Source: Streptomyces sp. HUAS 15-9
GTDB lineage: Bacteria; Actinomycetota; Actinomycetes; Streptomycetales; Streptomycetaceae
Length of the DNA: 64,000 nucleotides
Assembly: GCF_025642155.1 (NCBI RefSeq)
Contig: NZ_CP106798.1
Location: 3,348,001-3,412,000 of the forward strand
Reading direction: 5' to 3'
Both the position numbers and the translations under genes were made by a program. The notes beneath the pieces were generated by a model. The model did not search any database. It was not told the origin of the DNA and saw only the letters and a list, made by a program, of their open reading frames with translations. Shown piece by piece: positions 24,483-33,289 of this stretch (positions are counted from its first letter, which is position 1; each line of letters starts with the position of its first letter).

Positions 24483-25235
24483 TCAGATCTGGTACGTCAC
24501 CCTGGGCACCGCCAGTTCCACCGGGCCGTCGAAGACCTCGCGGGCGTCGGCGAGGTTGACCATGGGGTCGGTCCACGGGGGGATGTGGGTGAGGACCAGG
24601 CGGCGGGCGCCTGCCCGGGCCGCCGTCTCGCCCGCCTCGCGGCCGTTGAGGTGCAGGTCGGGGATGTTCTCCTTGCCGTGCGTGAACGCGGCCTCGCACA
24701 GGAACAGGTCGGTGTCCCGGGCCAGCGAGTCGAGCACCTCGGTGACACCCGTGTCGCCGGAGTACGTCAGCGACGTCCCGCCGTGCTCGATACGGATGGC
24801 GTACGCCTCCACGGGGTGGCGGACCCGCTCGGTGTGCACCGTGAACGGGCCGATGTCGAACGTCGACGGCTTGACCGTGTGGAAGTCGAAGACCTCGCTC
24901 ATCGACGAAGCGGTGGGGGTGTCGGCGTAGGCCGTGGTCAGCCGGTGCTCCGTGCCCTCGGGTCCGTAGACGGGGATCGGGTCGCAGCGGCCGCCTTCGT
25001 GGCGGTAGTAGCGGGCCACGAAGTACGCGAGCATGTCGATGCAGTGATCAGCGTGCAGATGGCTCAGGAAGATCGCGTCGAGGTCGTAAAGACCGCAGTG
25101 GCGCTGCAGCTCGCCCAGGGCGCCGTTGCCCATGTCGAGAAGCAGCCGGAAGCCGTCGGCCTCGACGAGGTAGCTCGAACAGGCCGATTCCGCGGACGGG
25201 AACGACCCCGAGCAGCCGACGACGGTGAGCTTCAT
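24483..25235 (-). CDS. MBL-fold metallo-hydrolase, RNase Z-like
   Basis: A 250-aa cytosolic metallo-beta-lactamase-fold enzyme. The zinc motif S-H-L-H-A-D-H lies at about residue 58; D-M-G-N-G-A, Y-S-G-D-T-G-V (metal-bridging Asp) and L-T-H-I-P-P-W (last His) follow at the usual distances. The order resembles RNase Z and small phosphodiesterases; the physiological substrate is not evident. Starts further upstream would add a low-complexity head; M-K-L-T-V-V-G-C-S-G-S is the normal family start. Confidence 0.88.
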   Translation of the reverse strand: MKLTVVGCSGSFPSAESACSSYLVEADGFRLLLDMGNGALGELQRHCGLYDLDAIFLSHLHADHCIDMLAYFVARYYRHEGGRCDPIPVYGPEGTEHRLTTAYADTPTASSMSEVFDFHTVKPSTFDIGPFTVHTERVRHPVEAYAIRIEHGGTSLTYSGDTGVTEVLDSLARDTDLFLCEAAFTHGKENIPDLHLNGREAGETAARAGARRLVLTHIPPWTDPMVNLADAREVFDGPVELAVPRVTYQI

Positions 25236-25592
25236 GAAGCAGAAACCTCCGTTGGCGGGAAATCCGGAAGTCCGGCGGACCGGAAGAAGGGGACCGAAAG
25301 GAGCGGACCGGAAGGAGAGGAAGGAGTCAGGAAAGGGGGCAGACGGGGGTCGTGCGATTCGTCGAGCGTAAGGCGCAAAAGGGCCGGTCGCTCCTCCGCC
25401 AGGGGCTGTTGTGGGCGAACTCACCTGCCAGGCGCCGCCATCCGAGTTACCTGACGTGCAGCCGTTCGACAAAGATCCGCGGGCATGCCGAGGGCACGCG
25501 TGCAGCAGCGAAATCACCGGAATCGAACATGTGACCGCCGTACGTGAGGCGGGCGCCTCACGTACGGCGTGTGAACCTGCCCCCGTGTCCGG
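25236..25592. other. intergenic region, 357 bases
   Basis: It holds the promoter side of the metallo-hydrolase gene (minus strand) and the terminator of the secreted-protein gene at 25536-25569. A purine-rich stretch on the plus strand (about 25285-25340, GGA/GAA repeats) lies near the hydrolase start. I see no further gene or RNA. Confidence 0.5.
25536..25569 (-). terminator. terminator of the secreted-protein gene pair
   Basis: A perfect 16-bp stem (25536-25551 with 25554-25569) 24 bases after the stop codon of the gene ending at 25593. Confidence 0.8.
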
Positions 25593-26648
25593 CTAGCGGT
25601 TGACGGCCTGGATCTCCTGGACGACGACGTCCTGCTCGGCTCCGAACGTGCCGTCCGGCAGGCCCCGTTCGCCGTTCACGCCCGTACCGGTCCAGTGGAT
25701 CTTCCAGGTGATGGTGGCCTTGAGCTTGTACGAGCCCTCGCCGGAGGAACGCAGGTACTTCACGCCGCACGGCGGCGTCTCGTCGGCCTTCCCCTTGGCG
25801 TACGCCTCGCCGATGCGGCCACCATTGTTCTGGCACACGCCGGACGCGGGGTACGTCGTGGCGTCGTCCGTGCCGGGCTCGATCTTCAGCGACACCGGTT
25901 CGGCGGTCGTGGTCGCCTCGATGCCGAGCACCGGGACGGACGCGGTGACGGAGACCGGCTTGAACTCGGCGGCATCCAGCCAGGCCCAGGTCGGCAGATT
26001 CACCTTCGTGGTGTCCTGCGGAGCGAGCTGGACCTTGGTCGAGGGGACGCGGATCTCGGCGTACGCGAGCTGAGCGAGGACCTCCGGCGTCACGGCCTGG
26101 GGGATGTCCGCCGGCGGAGCCTCACCCTTGTCCACCCAGAAGATGGACTTGTCACAGTCGAGCGCGCCCGGGTCGCCCTCACGTCCCGGCGTGACGTACG
26201 AGTCCCACCAGTAACCCTTGCCGGTCTTGTCCTTGTTGAAGTCCTTGTACGTGCCGGGGGTCTCGCCACCGTTCTCGTACTCGTCGCGCTGCTCCTGGTC
26301 CCACTGATACCCCGTCGACTCCTGGTCCCAGATCGACTGCAGGTATTTCTTCAGCTCGGCCGGGCTGTACTTGGGCGCGTAGTAACACGCGGGCGGGGTC
26401 CACGTGGTCGTGGACGTCACCGCTCCCACGGACGGCCCGGAACCGTTGTTTCCACGGTCGTAGACCACCGCGCCCGCGGTCGCGGAGAGCGTCCCGTCGT
26501 CGGTGACGTTGCCGTGCGGCGTCGGAGTGGTGTTCTCATTGCCCTCTCCACCGCGGCCACCGGCGTACGCGGCTTGCGGAGCAAGCACGCCCACGCAGAC
26601 GAGCGACATCAACGCCAATGCGGTTACCGACCGCTTCACGGCTGGCAC
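25593..26648 (-). CDS. secreted protein of unknown function
   Basis: A 351-aa exported protein. The signal peptide covers about residues 1-29 (V-K-R-S-V-T-A-L-A-L-M-S-L-V-C-V-G-V ending A-Y-A). The mature part is Tyr/Trp/Asp-rich with few cysteines (C-Y-Y, L-D-C-D, G-V-C-Q-N, P-C-G-V-K) and no lipobox, transmembrane tail or sortase signal. No family is recognised. Its ATG overlaps the end of the upstream lipoprotein gene by 13 bases, so the two are translated from one transcript and probably act together at the cell surface. Confidence 0.7.
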   Translation of the reverse strand: MPAVKRSVTALALMSLVCVGVLAPQAAYAGGRGGEGNENTTPTPHGNVTDDGTLSATAGAVVYDRGNNGSGPSVGAVTSTTTWTPPACYYAPKYSPAELKKYLQSIWDQESTGYQWDQEQRDEYENGGETPGTYKDFNKDKTGKGYWWDSYVTPGREGDPGALDCDKSIFWVDKGEAPPADIPQAVTPEVLAQLAYAEIRVPSTKVQLAPQDTTKVNLPTWAWLDAAEFKPVSVTASVPVLGIEATTTAEPVSLKIEPGTDDATTYPASGVCQNNGGRIGEAYAKGKADETPPCGVKYLRSSGEGSYKLKATITWKIHWTGTGVNGERGLPDGTFGAEQDVVVQEIQAVNR

Positions 26649-27298
26649 TGGTCAGCACCTCGCTTTGAAATGACCTTCGTGGTCTGCCACACACCGGCGG
26701 CGTTCTTGACGAGCTTGGTGTTGTACAGGACGTAGCTGTCGGACGTGGTCGGCGTCTTCTCGATCTTGCCCGTCTTCCGGTCCTTGAGGAAGGACTTGCT
26801 CTCGTCGGAGCAGTAGACGACGGCAGCGCTACCGTCGTCGCGGAACGTCACCTGCCGGTCGAAGTACCGAGTGGTCCCCTCCCAGGAACGACCGTCGTCC
26901 AAGTAGCCCTTGATGAAGGTCCTCGCGCTGTCCAACGCGCCTTCGGCGCTGTAGAAGCTCAAAGCCTTCGTGTTCACGGCCCCGCGGAAGATCGCGTCGT
27001 CCACGGAGTTGATGCGCTGAGCGTTGTCGGCGAGCACCGCGTCCTTCTTGGCGTCCCCTGTCTTCTGCCCCTCGAAAACGTTTCGGGCATCGGACGGGAA
27101 CTTGATCGTCGGACGCCCAGCCGTATCCGCCGAGGACGCACTCGGCGACGGCGATGTTCCGCTCCCGGTGTCCGCGCCCGCGATCTTGTCCTTGTCCTTG
27201 TCCTTGGAATTGTCGTCGCCGCTCCCGCAGGCGGACAGCGACAGGGCCGCGGCGGCGGTCAGCGCGGCGACTGCGAGCAGTGTGGGGCGGCGGTTCAC
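26636..27298 (-). CDS. secreted lipoprotein of unknown function
   Basis: A 220-aa protein with a lipoprotein signal: M-N-R-R-P-T-L-L-A, a hydrophobic Ala/Leu core and lipobox L-S-A-C-G at residue 24. A Ser/Asp/Lys linker follows, then a compact domain with Y-S-A-E-G-A, Y-F-D-R-Q-V-T-F and V-V-Y-C-S-D-E-S that resembles small extracytoplasmic domains. It is first in a two-gene operon with the secreted protein at 25593-26648. Confidence 0.75.
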   Translation of the reverse strand: MNRRPTLLAVAALTAAAALSLSACGSGDDNSKDKDKDKIAGADTGSGTSPSPSASSADTAGRPTIKFPSDARNVFEGQKTGDAKKDAVLADNAQRINSVDDAIFRGAVNTKALSFYSAEGALDSARTFIKGYLDDGRSWEGTTRYFDRQVTFRDDGSAAVVYCSDESKSFLKDRKTGKIEKTPTTSDSYVLYNTKLVKNAAGVWQTTKVISKRGADQCQP

Positions 27299-27537
27299 GG
27301 ATGGCTCCCGGTGGGGCGAGGGTTCTCACGAGTGTGCCAACGCTATCGATGGGATCTGGCTGAGACCAAGCGGGTTCACGTCAAGGCCGGTCCCCAACCG
27401 GGCCGATCCGGGCAGAAGTTGCTGTGCCGTCGAGGGGTACTCCGCCCGCGAGCGGCCCAAAGTGATACGGAAGGTTGCCCCCAGCAGTCGAGTGGGAGGG
27501 CGCGCAATGGGCATCGCGCGCCGGTACCGTCGTTCAC

Positions 27538-27996
27538 ATGGACACGTCGTGGTGGCTCGCGCTGGTGGCGGTGGTGCTGCTCGCGCTGGTCGCCACGCTC
27601 GTCGACGGCTGGGGGCGCGGGCACCGTCCGCAGGGGCGCGGGAAGCGGCCGCCGGGCCGTCCGGAAGGGCCCCGGGGCCGTGCCGAGCGGCCGCGGCCCG
27701 GGGACATCTGGTGGGCGAACGTGCCGTTCGAGAACGGTCCGGGCACCAAAGACCGGCCATGTCTCGTTCTCGCCGTGCGCGGCAAGCGGGCGACGGTCGC
27801 GAAGATCACCAGCAAGTACCACGACGAACGCGCCGGAGTCATTCCGCTCCCGCCCGGCTCCGTCGGCGACGCCCACGGCCGCCCGAGCTTCCTGGAGACC
27901 GACGAACTGCGCCAGGTCCCGGTGTGGGACTTCCGCCGCCGGGTGGGCGTGGTCGACCCGGTCCTGTGGGACCAGGTAAGGCACCTCGCGGGCTGA
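27538..27996 (+). CDS. membrane-tethered PemK/MazF-like protein
   Basis: A 152-aa protein with an N-terminal membrane helix (residues 5-24, W-W-L-A-L-V-A-V-V-L-L-A-L-V-A-T-L), an Arg/Gly/Pro-rich linker (25-53) and a PemK/MazF-like domain from R-P-G-D-I-W-W-A (about 54) with K-D-R-P-C-L-V-L-A and L-x-T-D-E-L-R-Q-V-P. MazF-type toxins are ribosome-independent endoribonucleases, but this form is held at the membrane and no antitoxin gene adjoins it, so it may not be a toxin. ATG 27538 is chosen because it begins the hydrophobic segment. Confidence 0.78.
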   Translation: MDTSWWLALVAVVLLALVATLVDGWGRGHRPQGRGKRPPGRPEGPRGRAERPRPGDIWWANVPFENGPGTKDRPCLVLAVRGKRATVAKITSKYHDERAGVIPLPPGSVGDAHGRPSFLETDELRQVPVWDFRRRVGVVDPVLWDQVRHLAG

Positions 27997-28009
27997 GGCC
28001 GGCCTCAGC
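27992..28009. terminator. palindrome spanning both stop codons
   Basis: The 18-base perfect palindrome GCTGAGGCCGGCCTCAGC contains the TGA of the PemK-like gene (27994-27996) and, on the other strand, the TGA of the lipoprotein gene (28005-28007). The two convergent genes thus share a minimal bidirectional stop and terminator. Confidence 0.55.
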
Positions 28010-28481
28010 GCACCTGGACGGTGACCGTCCACTCCTCGATGCCCTTGCAGGACACCCGGCCCGGGCTCGGGCTCGCGGCGCACAGCGGGCGGGACGAGGA
28101 GAGCTTCGCGGTTCCGGGGGCCACCGCGTCGTAGGCGGCGACGGCGTCACCCGGCAGGATGACGATGCCCGGGTTCGCGGCCTTCAACGAGTCGCCGGTC
28201 ACGGTGACCGGCTTCCAGGGCCGCTCCTCGGTTCCGTCCAGGGTGAGCCGGACCTGGCCGCCCTTCGGCATGCAGATGGTGCGACCGTTGTCGGCGGCGG
28301 TGAGCTGGAAGTGGCGGGCGCAGTCCGCGGCGGTCGCGGTCACAGTCGGGGACGGCGTCGTGGTCGGGGAGACGGTGCCTCCCTTGCCCGCGCCCCCTCC
28401 CTGCGAGCCGCAGCCCATGAGGAGGAGCGTCGCTGCCGCGACGGTGGTGACTGTCATGCGGTGGAGCGTCGTACGGCGCAT
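28005..28481 (-). CDS. small secreted lipoprotein
   Basis: A 158-aa protein with signal and lipobox (V-A-A-A-T-L-L-L-M-G-C-G, Cys at about residue 24), a Thr/Pro-rich linker and a mature domain with four Cys (C-A-R-H-F-Q, I-C-M-P-K-G-G, L-C-A-A-S, S-C-K-G-I), suggesting two disulphides. No family is recognised. It converges on the PemK-like gene with an 8-base gap. Confidence 0.7.
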   Translation of the reverse strand: MRRTTLHRMTVTTVAAATLLLMGCGSQGGGAGKGGTVSPTTTPSPTVTATAADCARHFQLTAADNGRTICMPKGGQVRLTLDGTEERPWKPVTVTGDSLKAANPGIVILPGDAVAAYDAVAPGTAKLSSSRPLCAASPSPGRVSCKGIEEWTVTVQVR

Positions 28482-28604
28482 GGGGGACCGCCTTTCCGCC
28501 GGGACCGGAGCTGATGCAGATGTGACGTTCCACCTGCGTCCGCGGATCCCGGAAGGACCCCGGCCGAGTCCGACGGCCGGGGTCCCCCGCTCAGCGGAAC
28601 CGGA

Positions 28605-28732
28605 TCAGCTGGTCGTCACGGCGGTGTCGTCCACGACGAAGCTGGTCTGCAGCGAGGAGTCCTCGACCCCGCTGAACTTGATCGTGACCGTCGAGCCCGC
28701 GAACGAGGACAGGTCGAAGGTCTTCTGGGATT
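28605..28732 (-). pseudogene. C-terminal scrap of a secreted protease-type beta domain
   Basis: Reading leftwards, about 40 codons give [22 protein letters not shown], then [12 protein letters not shown] and a TGA at 28605-28607. This resembles the C-terminal jelly-roll that ends several secreted Streptomyces proteases. Upstream it is cut by the right end of an IS200/IS605-type element at about 28733. No matching N-terminal part is visible on the other side of that element (39531-39690), so the rest was lost. Confidence 0.6.
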
Positions 28733-29090
28733 GACTTCCGCTCCCCGGGCTAAAGCCCGGGGATTCCTACCACGGTCGGCTGACCGTCTCGGTGGGTTCC
28801 TAATGGGCAGCAGTTGGAGCCGGAGAAGCCTCGTCCTGACCCAGGTGGATGAACCCTGAAATCGAGAGTGGCTCGATGGTTCTGACTCCGATCGATGGCG
28901 GGAGGGACGGGTTGTACTCGTCGTGGGTTCCCGGGGCCAGGACCCCTTGAATGCAGAGTCGAGCCGCCGCTTCTCCCGCCGTCCCGGTCACGTTGCCGGA
29001 CACCGGCGTCAGCACGATGCCCTCCGTTGATCCGGGCTTGAGCCCCTGAAAAAGACCGGCGGGTGCTGGCGCTCGTGGTCGGCAACGTGA
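28733..29090 (-). mobile_element. right-end part of an IS200/IS605-family element, separated from its tnpB
   Basis: On the minus strand this ends GGAATCCCCGGGCTTTAGC, CCGGGGAG, then GTCAA, the typical right-end hairpin of Streptomyces IS605-type elements (8-bp stem 28743-28750 with 28755-28762, loop TAAA). A second small hairpin lies at 28772-28787. Its missing left part is the tnpA/tnpB block at 39.7-41.4 kb: IS110 split the element and an inversion then carried the tnpB half away. This stretch should hold the guide (omega) RNA scaffold. The boundary with IS110 near 29090 is a guess. Confidence 0.6.
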
Positions 29091-29877
29091 CCGATCACAT
29101 GATCAGACCGTTGACGTTCATGGTCCGAGCCGCTCGCAGGGATCACCTCTGACCTGTTCAGGAGCCATCGAGCTCTTCTCAAGACTGAGGACCCTGCAGG
29201 TCGCTGGGGTCACGAACGGCTAATCGGATGACGGGCCATCGAGCCCTGCCATTAGGGAGACGCGTGCCCCGCACGGCTGTGACCAGCCAAAATACGCGAC
29301 TCACCCGAGAGGACGTGAACCGTATTGAGCGTGTTCTGCGGCATCGACTGGGCCAGCGACCACCACGACGTCGTCCTGGTCGACAACGCCGGATCCTTAC
29401 TGGACAAGGCCCGTATCGACGACAACGCCGACGGCCTGGCCCACCTCCTGCAGATGCTTACCGAGCACGGCGACAGCGCCGAAGCTCCCATTCCGGTGGC
29501 CATCGAGACCTCCCGCGGGCTGCTGGTCGCCTGCCTGCGCGCGACCGGCCGCCCCATCTACGCGATCAACCCGCTGGCCGCAGCACGCTACCGCGACCGG
29601 CATGCGGTCTCCCGCAAGAAGTCCGACCACCTCGACGCCGTGGTACTCGCGAACATCCTGCGCACCGACGCCGCCGCCCACCGCCAGCTGCCGGCCGACT
29701 CCGAGCTCGCCCAGGCAATCGCGGTCCTCGCCCGCGCTCAGCAGGACGCCGTGTGGGACCGCACCCAGGCCGCCAACAAGCTCACCTCGCACCTCCGCGC
29801 GTACTTCCCCGGCTTCCTCGCCTCCGTCGGCGTGCGCCGCGAGGGCGTCTGCCACCCCATCGCCCGCGTCCTGCTTG
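29090..29877 (+). mobile_element. left part of IS110-family element A (left end and N-terminal half of transposase)
   Basis: It holds the non-coding left end (about 29090-29324, no ORF), which in IS110 elements encodes the bridge RNA, followed by the first 184 codons of the transposase. The element stops at the inversion breakpoint TTG 29875-29877; the remainder is at 41429-42116 on the other strand. The outer boundary is not resolved. Confidence 0.6.
29325..29877 (+). pseudogene. IS110 transposase, N-terminal half
   Basis: From TTG 29325 (or GTG 29331) the frame reads F-C-G-I-D-W-A-S-D-H-H-D, the RuvC-like DEDD start of IS110 transposases, then A-I-E-T-S-R-G-L-L, A-I-N-P-L-A-A-A-R-Y-R and K-K-S-D-H-L-D-A-V-V-L-A with the catalytic acids, up to A-R-V-L-L. 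At TTG 29875-29877 it joins the body of an M6 protease in another frame. Joined to 42116-41429 it gives A-R-V-L-L-A-A-A-P-T-P-G-Q and a protein of about 413 aa, normal for the family. Confidence 0.85.
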
Positions 29878-32082
29878 AAGCAGCAGGAGCACAACCTCGA
29901 CGGTCCGCTCAGCAAGACCCAGGAGGCCCAGCGTCAGGAGGCCCTGAACCAGGTCATATCCGGCGAGGCCAAGGTCAAGGACCGCAACGGTTCGCAGGTC
30001 GTCCAGCTCAAGAGCAAGAAGGGCGACAGCAAGTACGTCGAGCTCGGCCGCGAGAAGACCGACAAGATCTTCACGATCCTGGTGGAGTTCGGCGATCAGA
30101 CCGACCCGAAGTACGGCGGCACGGCCGGCCCGCTGCACAACAAGATAGCCGCGCCGGACCGGGCCAAGGACAACTCGACGGCCTGGCAGAAGGACTACAA
30201 CCAGAAGCACTTCCAGGACCTCTACTTCGGCACCGGCAAGAAGACCGAGTCGATGAAGAAGTTCTACGAGAAGGAGTCCTCGGGCCGCTACTCGGTCGAC
30301 GGCGAGGTCGCCGACTGGGTCAAGGTCCCCTACAACGAGGCCCGTTACGGCAACAACGCCTGCGGCTCCACCAACTGCCCGAGCGTGTGGAACGTCGTCA
30401 GCGACGGCCTGAACTCCTGGGTCGCCCAGCAGAAGGCGGCCGGCCGTACCGACGCCCAGATCAAGACGGACGTGGCGAAGTTCGACCAGTGGGACCGCTA
30501 CGACTACGACGGCGACGGCAACTTCAACGAGCCCGACGGCTACATCGACCACTTCCAGATCGTGCACGCCGGTGAGGACGAGTCCGCGGGCGGCGGCGTC
30601 CAGGGCAAGGACGCGATCTGGGCCCACCGCTGGTACGCCTTCGGCACCGACGCCGGCGCCACCGGCCCCACGGGCAACAAGCTGGGCGGCGCGCAGATCG
30701 GCGACACCGGTGTCTGGGTCGGCGACTACACCATCCAGCCGGAGAACGGCGGACTCGGCGTCTTCGCCCACGAGTACGGCCACGACCTCGGTCTGCCGGA
30801 CCACTACGACACCACCGGCGGCGACAACTCCACCGGTTTCTGGACGCTGATGTCCTCCGGTTCCTGGCTCGGCCGGGGCAAGGACTCCATCGGCGACCTG
30901 CCGGGCGACTTCAGCGCCTGGGACAAGATGCAGCTCGGCTGGCTGAACTACGACACGGCCAAGGCCGGCAAGCAGTCCACCCACAAGCTGGGCGTCGCCG
31001 AGTACAACACCTGGGACAAGCAGGCCCTCGTGGTCTCCCTGCCGGACAAGGCGGTCACCACCACCGTCGTGACCCCGGCCGAGGGCGCGTCCCAGTGGTG
31101 GAGCGGCAGCGGTGACAACCTCAAGAACACGCTGACCCGTTCCGTCGACCTCACCGGCAAGTCCTCGGCCACGCTGAGCATGGACGGCTGGTACGACATC
31201 GAGGCCAACTACGACTACCTCTACACCGAGGTGTCGACCGACGGCGGCGCCAACTGGACCGCGATCGACGGCACGGTGGACGGCCAGGCCATCCCGCGCG
31301 ACGCCAGCAACGCCCCGGCGCTGACCGGCACGGTCGACGGCTACAAGAAGCTGTCGTACTCGCTGGACGCCTACGCGGGCAAGAAGATCGACGTCCGCTT
31401 CCGCTACGCGACCGACGGCGGCGTGGCCCAGAAGGGCTTCGCGGCCGACGAGATCACGCTGACCGCCGACGGCGCGACCGTGTTCTCCGACAACGCCGAG
31501 TCCGCGGACGCCGCTTGGACCGCGAACGGCTTCTCCCGCATCGGCGCGTCCTTCACCAAGGACTACGCGCAGTACTACATCGCGGAGAACCGCCAGTACG
31601 AGTCGTACGACAAGACCCTCAAGGTCGGCCCGTACAACTTCGGCTTCTCGACGACCCGTCCGGGCTGGGTGGAGCACTACCCGTACCAGAACGGTCTGCT
31701 GATCTGGAAGTGGGACACCTCCCAGGCGGACAACAACACCAGCCAGCACCCGGGCGCCGGCCTGGTCCTGCCGATCGACTCGCACCCGCAGGCGCTGAAG
31801 TGGGCCGACGGCACCCTGATGCGCAACCGCATCCAGGCGTACGACTCGCCGTTCAGCCTGTACGGCACGGACGGCATGACGCTGCATCTGGCGGACAAGG
31901 CGACCAAGATCAAGTCGTCGAAGGGCGTGCCGGTCTTCAACGACCACACGAGCACCTACTACGACGAATCGAACCCGACCGGTGGCGTCAAGATCACTGA
32001 CACCAACACCAAGATCAAGATCGTCAAGGAGGCCAAGAACGGCTCCACGATCTTGCTCCAGGTCGGACCCGCGGTGAAGTAG
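29878..32082 (+). pseudogene. M6-family metalloprotease (immune inhibitor A type), body without signal peptide
   Basis: 734 codons of a secreted zinc protease: an N-terminal Q-Q-E-H-N-L-D-G-P-L-S-K, the zinc motif H-E-Y-G-H followed by D-L-G-L-P-D-H-Y-D, and C-terminal beta domains (F-R-Y-A-T-D-G-G, then Y-P-Y-Q-N-G-L-L-I-W). It has no start or signal peptide; these lie at 42117-42266 on the opposite strand. Across the repaired joint the frame reads D-P-A-P-V-L-K-Q-Q-E-H-N, giving about 784 aa, the usual length. In its present state it is out of frame with the upstream transposase and cannot be exported, so the gene is inactivated. Confidence 0.9.
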
Positions 32083-32203
32083 TCCGCGTTTTCGCAGGTC
32101 AGAAGCGTATCGGCGGTGACCCCCTGGCGGGTTGCCGCCGATCGTGTTTAGGTGCGTCCTGTGGTCCTCTTATTGACACCGACGCACACGGGGGTGTGAC
32201 CGC

Positions 32204-32602
32204 ATGGCCGCAGGAGGTTTCTGCAAGCTGCCGAACGGCACGGTGGTGGTGGCACTGAACCTGCCCCGCCCCACCGCCGACGGCTCCGGCAGCGTGCGCG
32301 TTCTCGTCCACGCCCACAACCGCGCCCGCGCCCTGACGCGGCTGCGCAACCTGGGCATGCGCGCGGTCTACCTGCGGGGCAACGCGGCCCCGCCGACCCC
32401 GGACGAGATCACCGCGGTCCTGCACCACCCGGACGGCCTGATATGGCGCACGGCTCCCGACAACGGTGTCCCGGCACTCGATCCCGAACCGGTGACCGAG
32501 CTGTGGCGCCCGATCAGGGCCCTGCTGAGACGGCAGCCGACACCGCAGCCGACACCGCAGCCGACGCCGCAGCAGACGGTCCGGACGACGGTGCAGACCT
32601 AG
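32204..32602 (+). CDS. conserved hypothetical protein
   Basis: A 132-aa cytosolic protein of unknown function. After M-A-A-G-G-F-C-K-L-P-N-G-T it has a compact alpha/beta stretch (V-R-V-L-V-H-A-H-N-R-A-R-A-L-T-R-L-R-N-L-G, then V-Y-L-R-G-N) and ends in P-T-P-Q repeats. ATG 32204 lacks a clear ribosome binding site. Its TAG overlaps by 3 bases the stop of the convergent nicotinamidase gene. Confidence 0.65.
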   Translation: MAAGGFCKLPNGTVVVALNLPRPTADGSGSVRVLVHAHNRARALTRLRNLGMRAVYLRGNAAPPTPDEITAVLHHPDGLIWRTAPDNGVPALDPEPVTELWRPIRALLRRQPTPQPTPQPTPQQTVRTTVQT

Positions 32603-33186
32603 GCGACGACGGGCTTGCCCGACAGGTCCACGCCTGCCTCCCGCAGCTCCTCCAGGGCCCGCTCGGTGGTGTCCTCGGCCACCCCCGCGGTGAGGTCGAG
32701 CAGGACGTTCGTACGGAAACCCTCCCGCACGGCGTCCAGCGCGGTGGCGCGTACGCAGTGGTCCGTGGCGATGCCGACCACGTCCACTTCGTCGATGTCC
32801 CGGGCCCGCAGCCAGTCGCCCAGCGAGACGCCGTTCTCGTCCACGCCCTCGAAACCGCTGTACGCGGCCGCGTACGCCCCCTTCTCGAAGACGGCCTCGA
32901 CCGCGCCGGAGGCGACCGCCGGGGCGAAGTTCGGATGGAAGCCCACGCCCTCCGTCCCCGCGACGCAGTGCGCCGGCCAGGAGCGGACGTAGTCGGGGTT
33001 GTCCGCGAAGTGGCCGCCGGGCGCGATGTGGTGGTCGCGGGTGGCCACGACATGCCGGTAGCCGGCGGGGGCCTGCCCGATCAGCTCGGTGATGGCGGCG
33101 GCCACATCGGCACCCCCGGCCACCGCGAGGCTGCCCCCCTCACAGAAGTCGTTCTGCACGTCAACGACGATCAAGGCGCGGCGCAT
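32599..33186 (-). CDS. pncA: nicotinamidase (isochorismatase family)
   Basis: A 195-aa enzyme that hydrolyses nicotinamide to nicotinate. The triad is visible: Asp in I-V-V-D-V-Q-N-D-F, Lys in F-E-K-G-A-Y, Cys in G-I-A-T-D-H-C-V-R-A-T. The metal site lies in T-R-D-H-H-I-A-P-G-G-H-F. It is followed on the same strand, in the 5' direction, by nicotinate phosphoribosyltransferase (33290-34684), so the pair carries nicotinamide to NaMN for NAD salvage. ATG 33186. Confidence 0.9.
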   Translation of the reverse strand: MRRALIVVDVQNDFCEGGSLAVAGGADVAAAITELIGQAPAGYRHVVATRDHHIAPGGHFADNPDYVRSWPAHCVAGTEGVGFHPNFAPAVASGAVEAVFEKGAYAAAYSGFEGVDENGVSLGDWLRARDIDEVDVVGIATDHCVRATALDAVREGFRTNVLLDLTAGVAEDTTERALEELREAGVDLSGKPVVA

Positions 33187-33289
33187 GGTCGGTGTCCTTC
33201 GACTGGGGTCCCCCCGCTCGTGGAGCCCGGGGGAGAGTGAACTTACGAGCCTAGAGACTTCGGCGGCTGTCGGGGAGGGGGCACCTGCT

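Noticed and set aside
29782..31947. A 721-codon minus-strand frame opposite the M6 protease body
   Set aside because: Val/Arg/Gly-rich shadow of the protease, no recognisable domain.
29602..32082. A single long frame that seems to fuse transposase and protease
   Set aside because: Its first part reads the transposase DNA in the wrong frame. The true transposase frame differs, so no meaningful fusion protein exists; the join is an inversion breakpoint.
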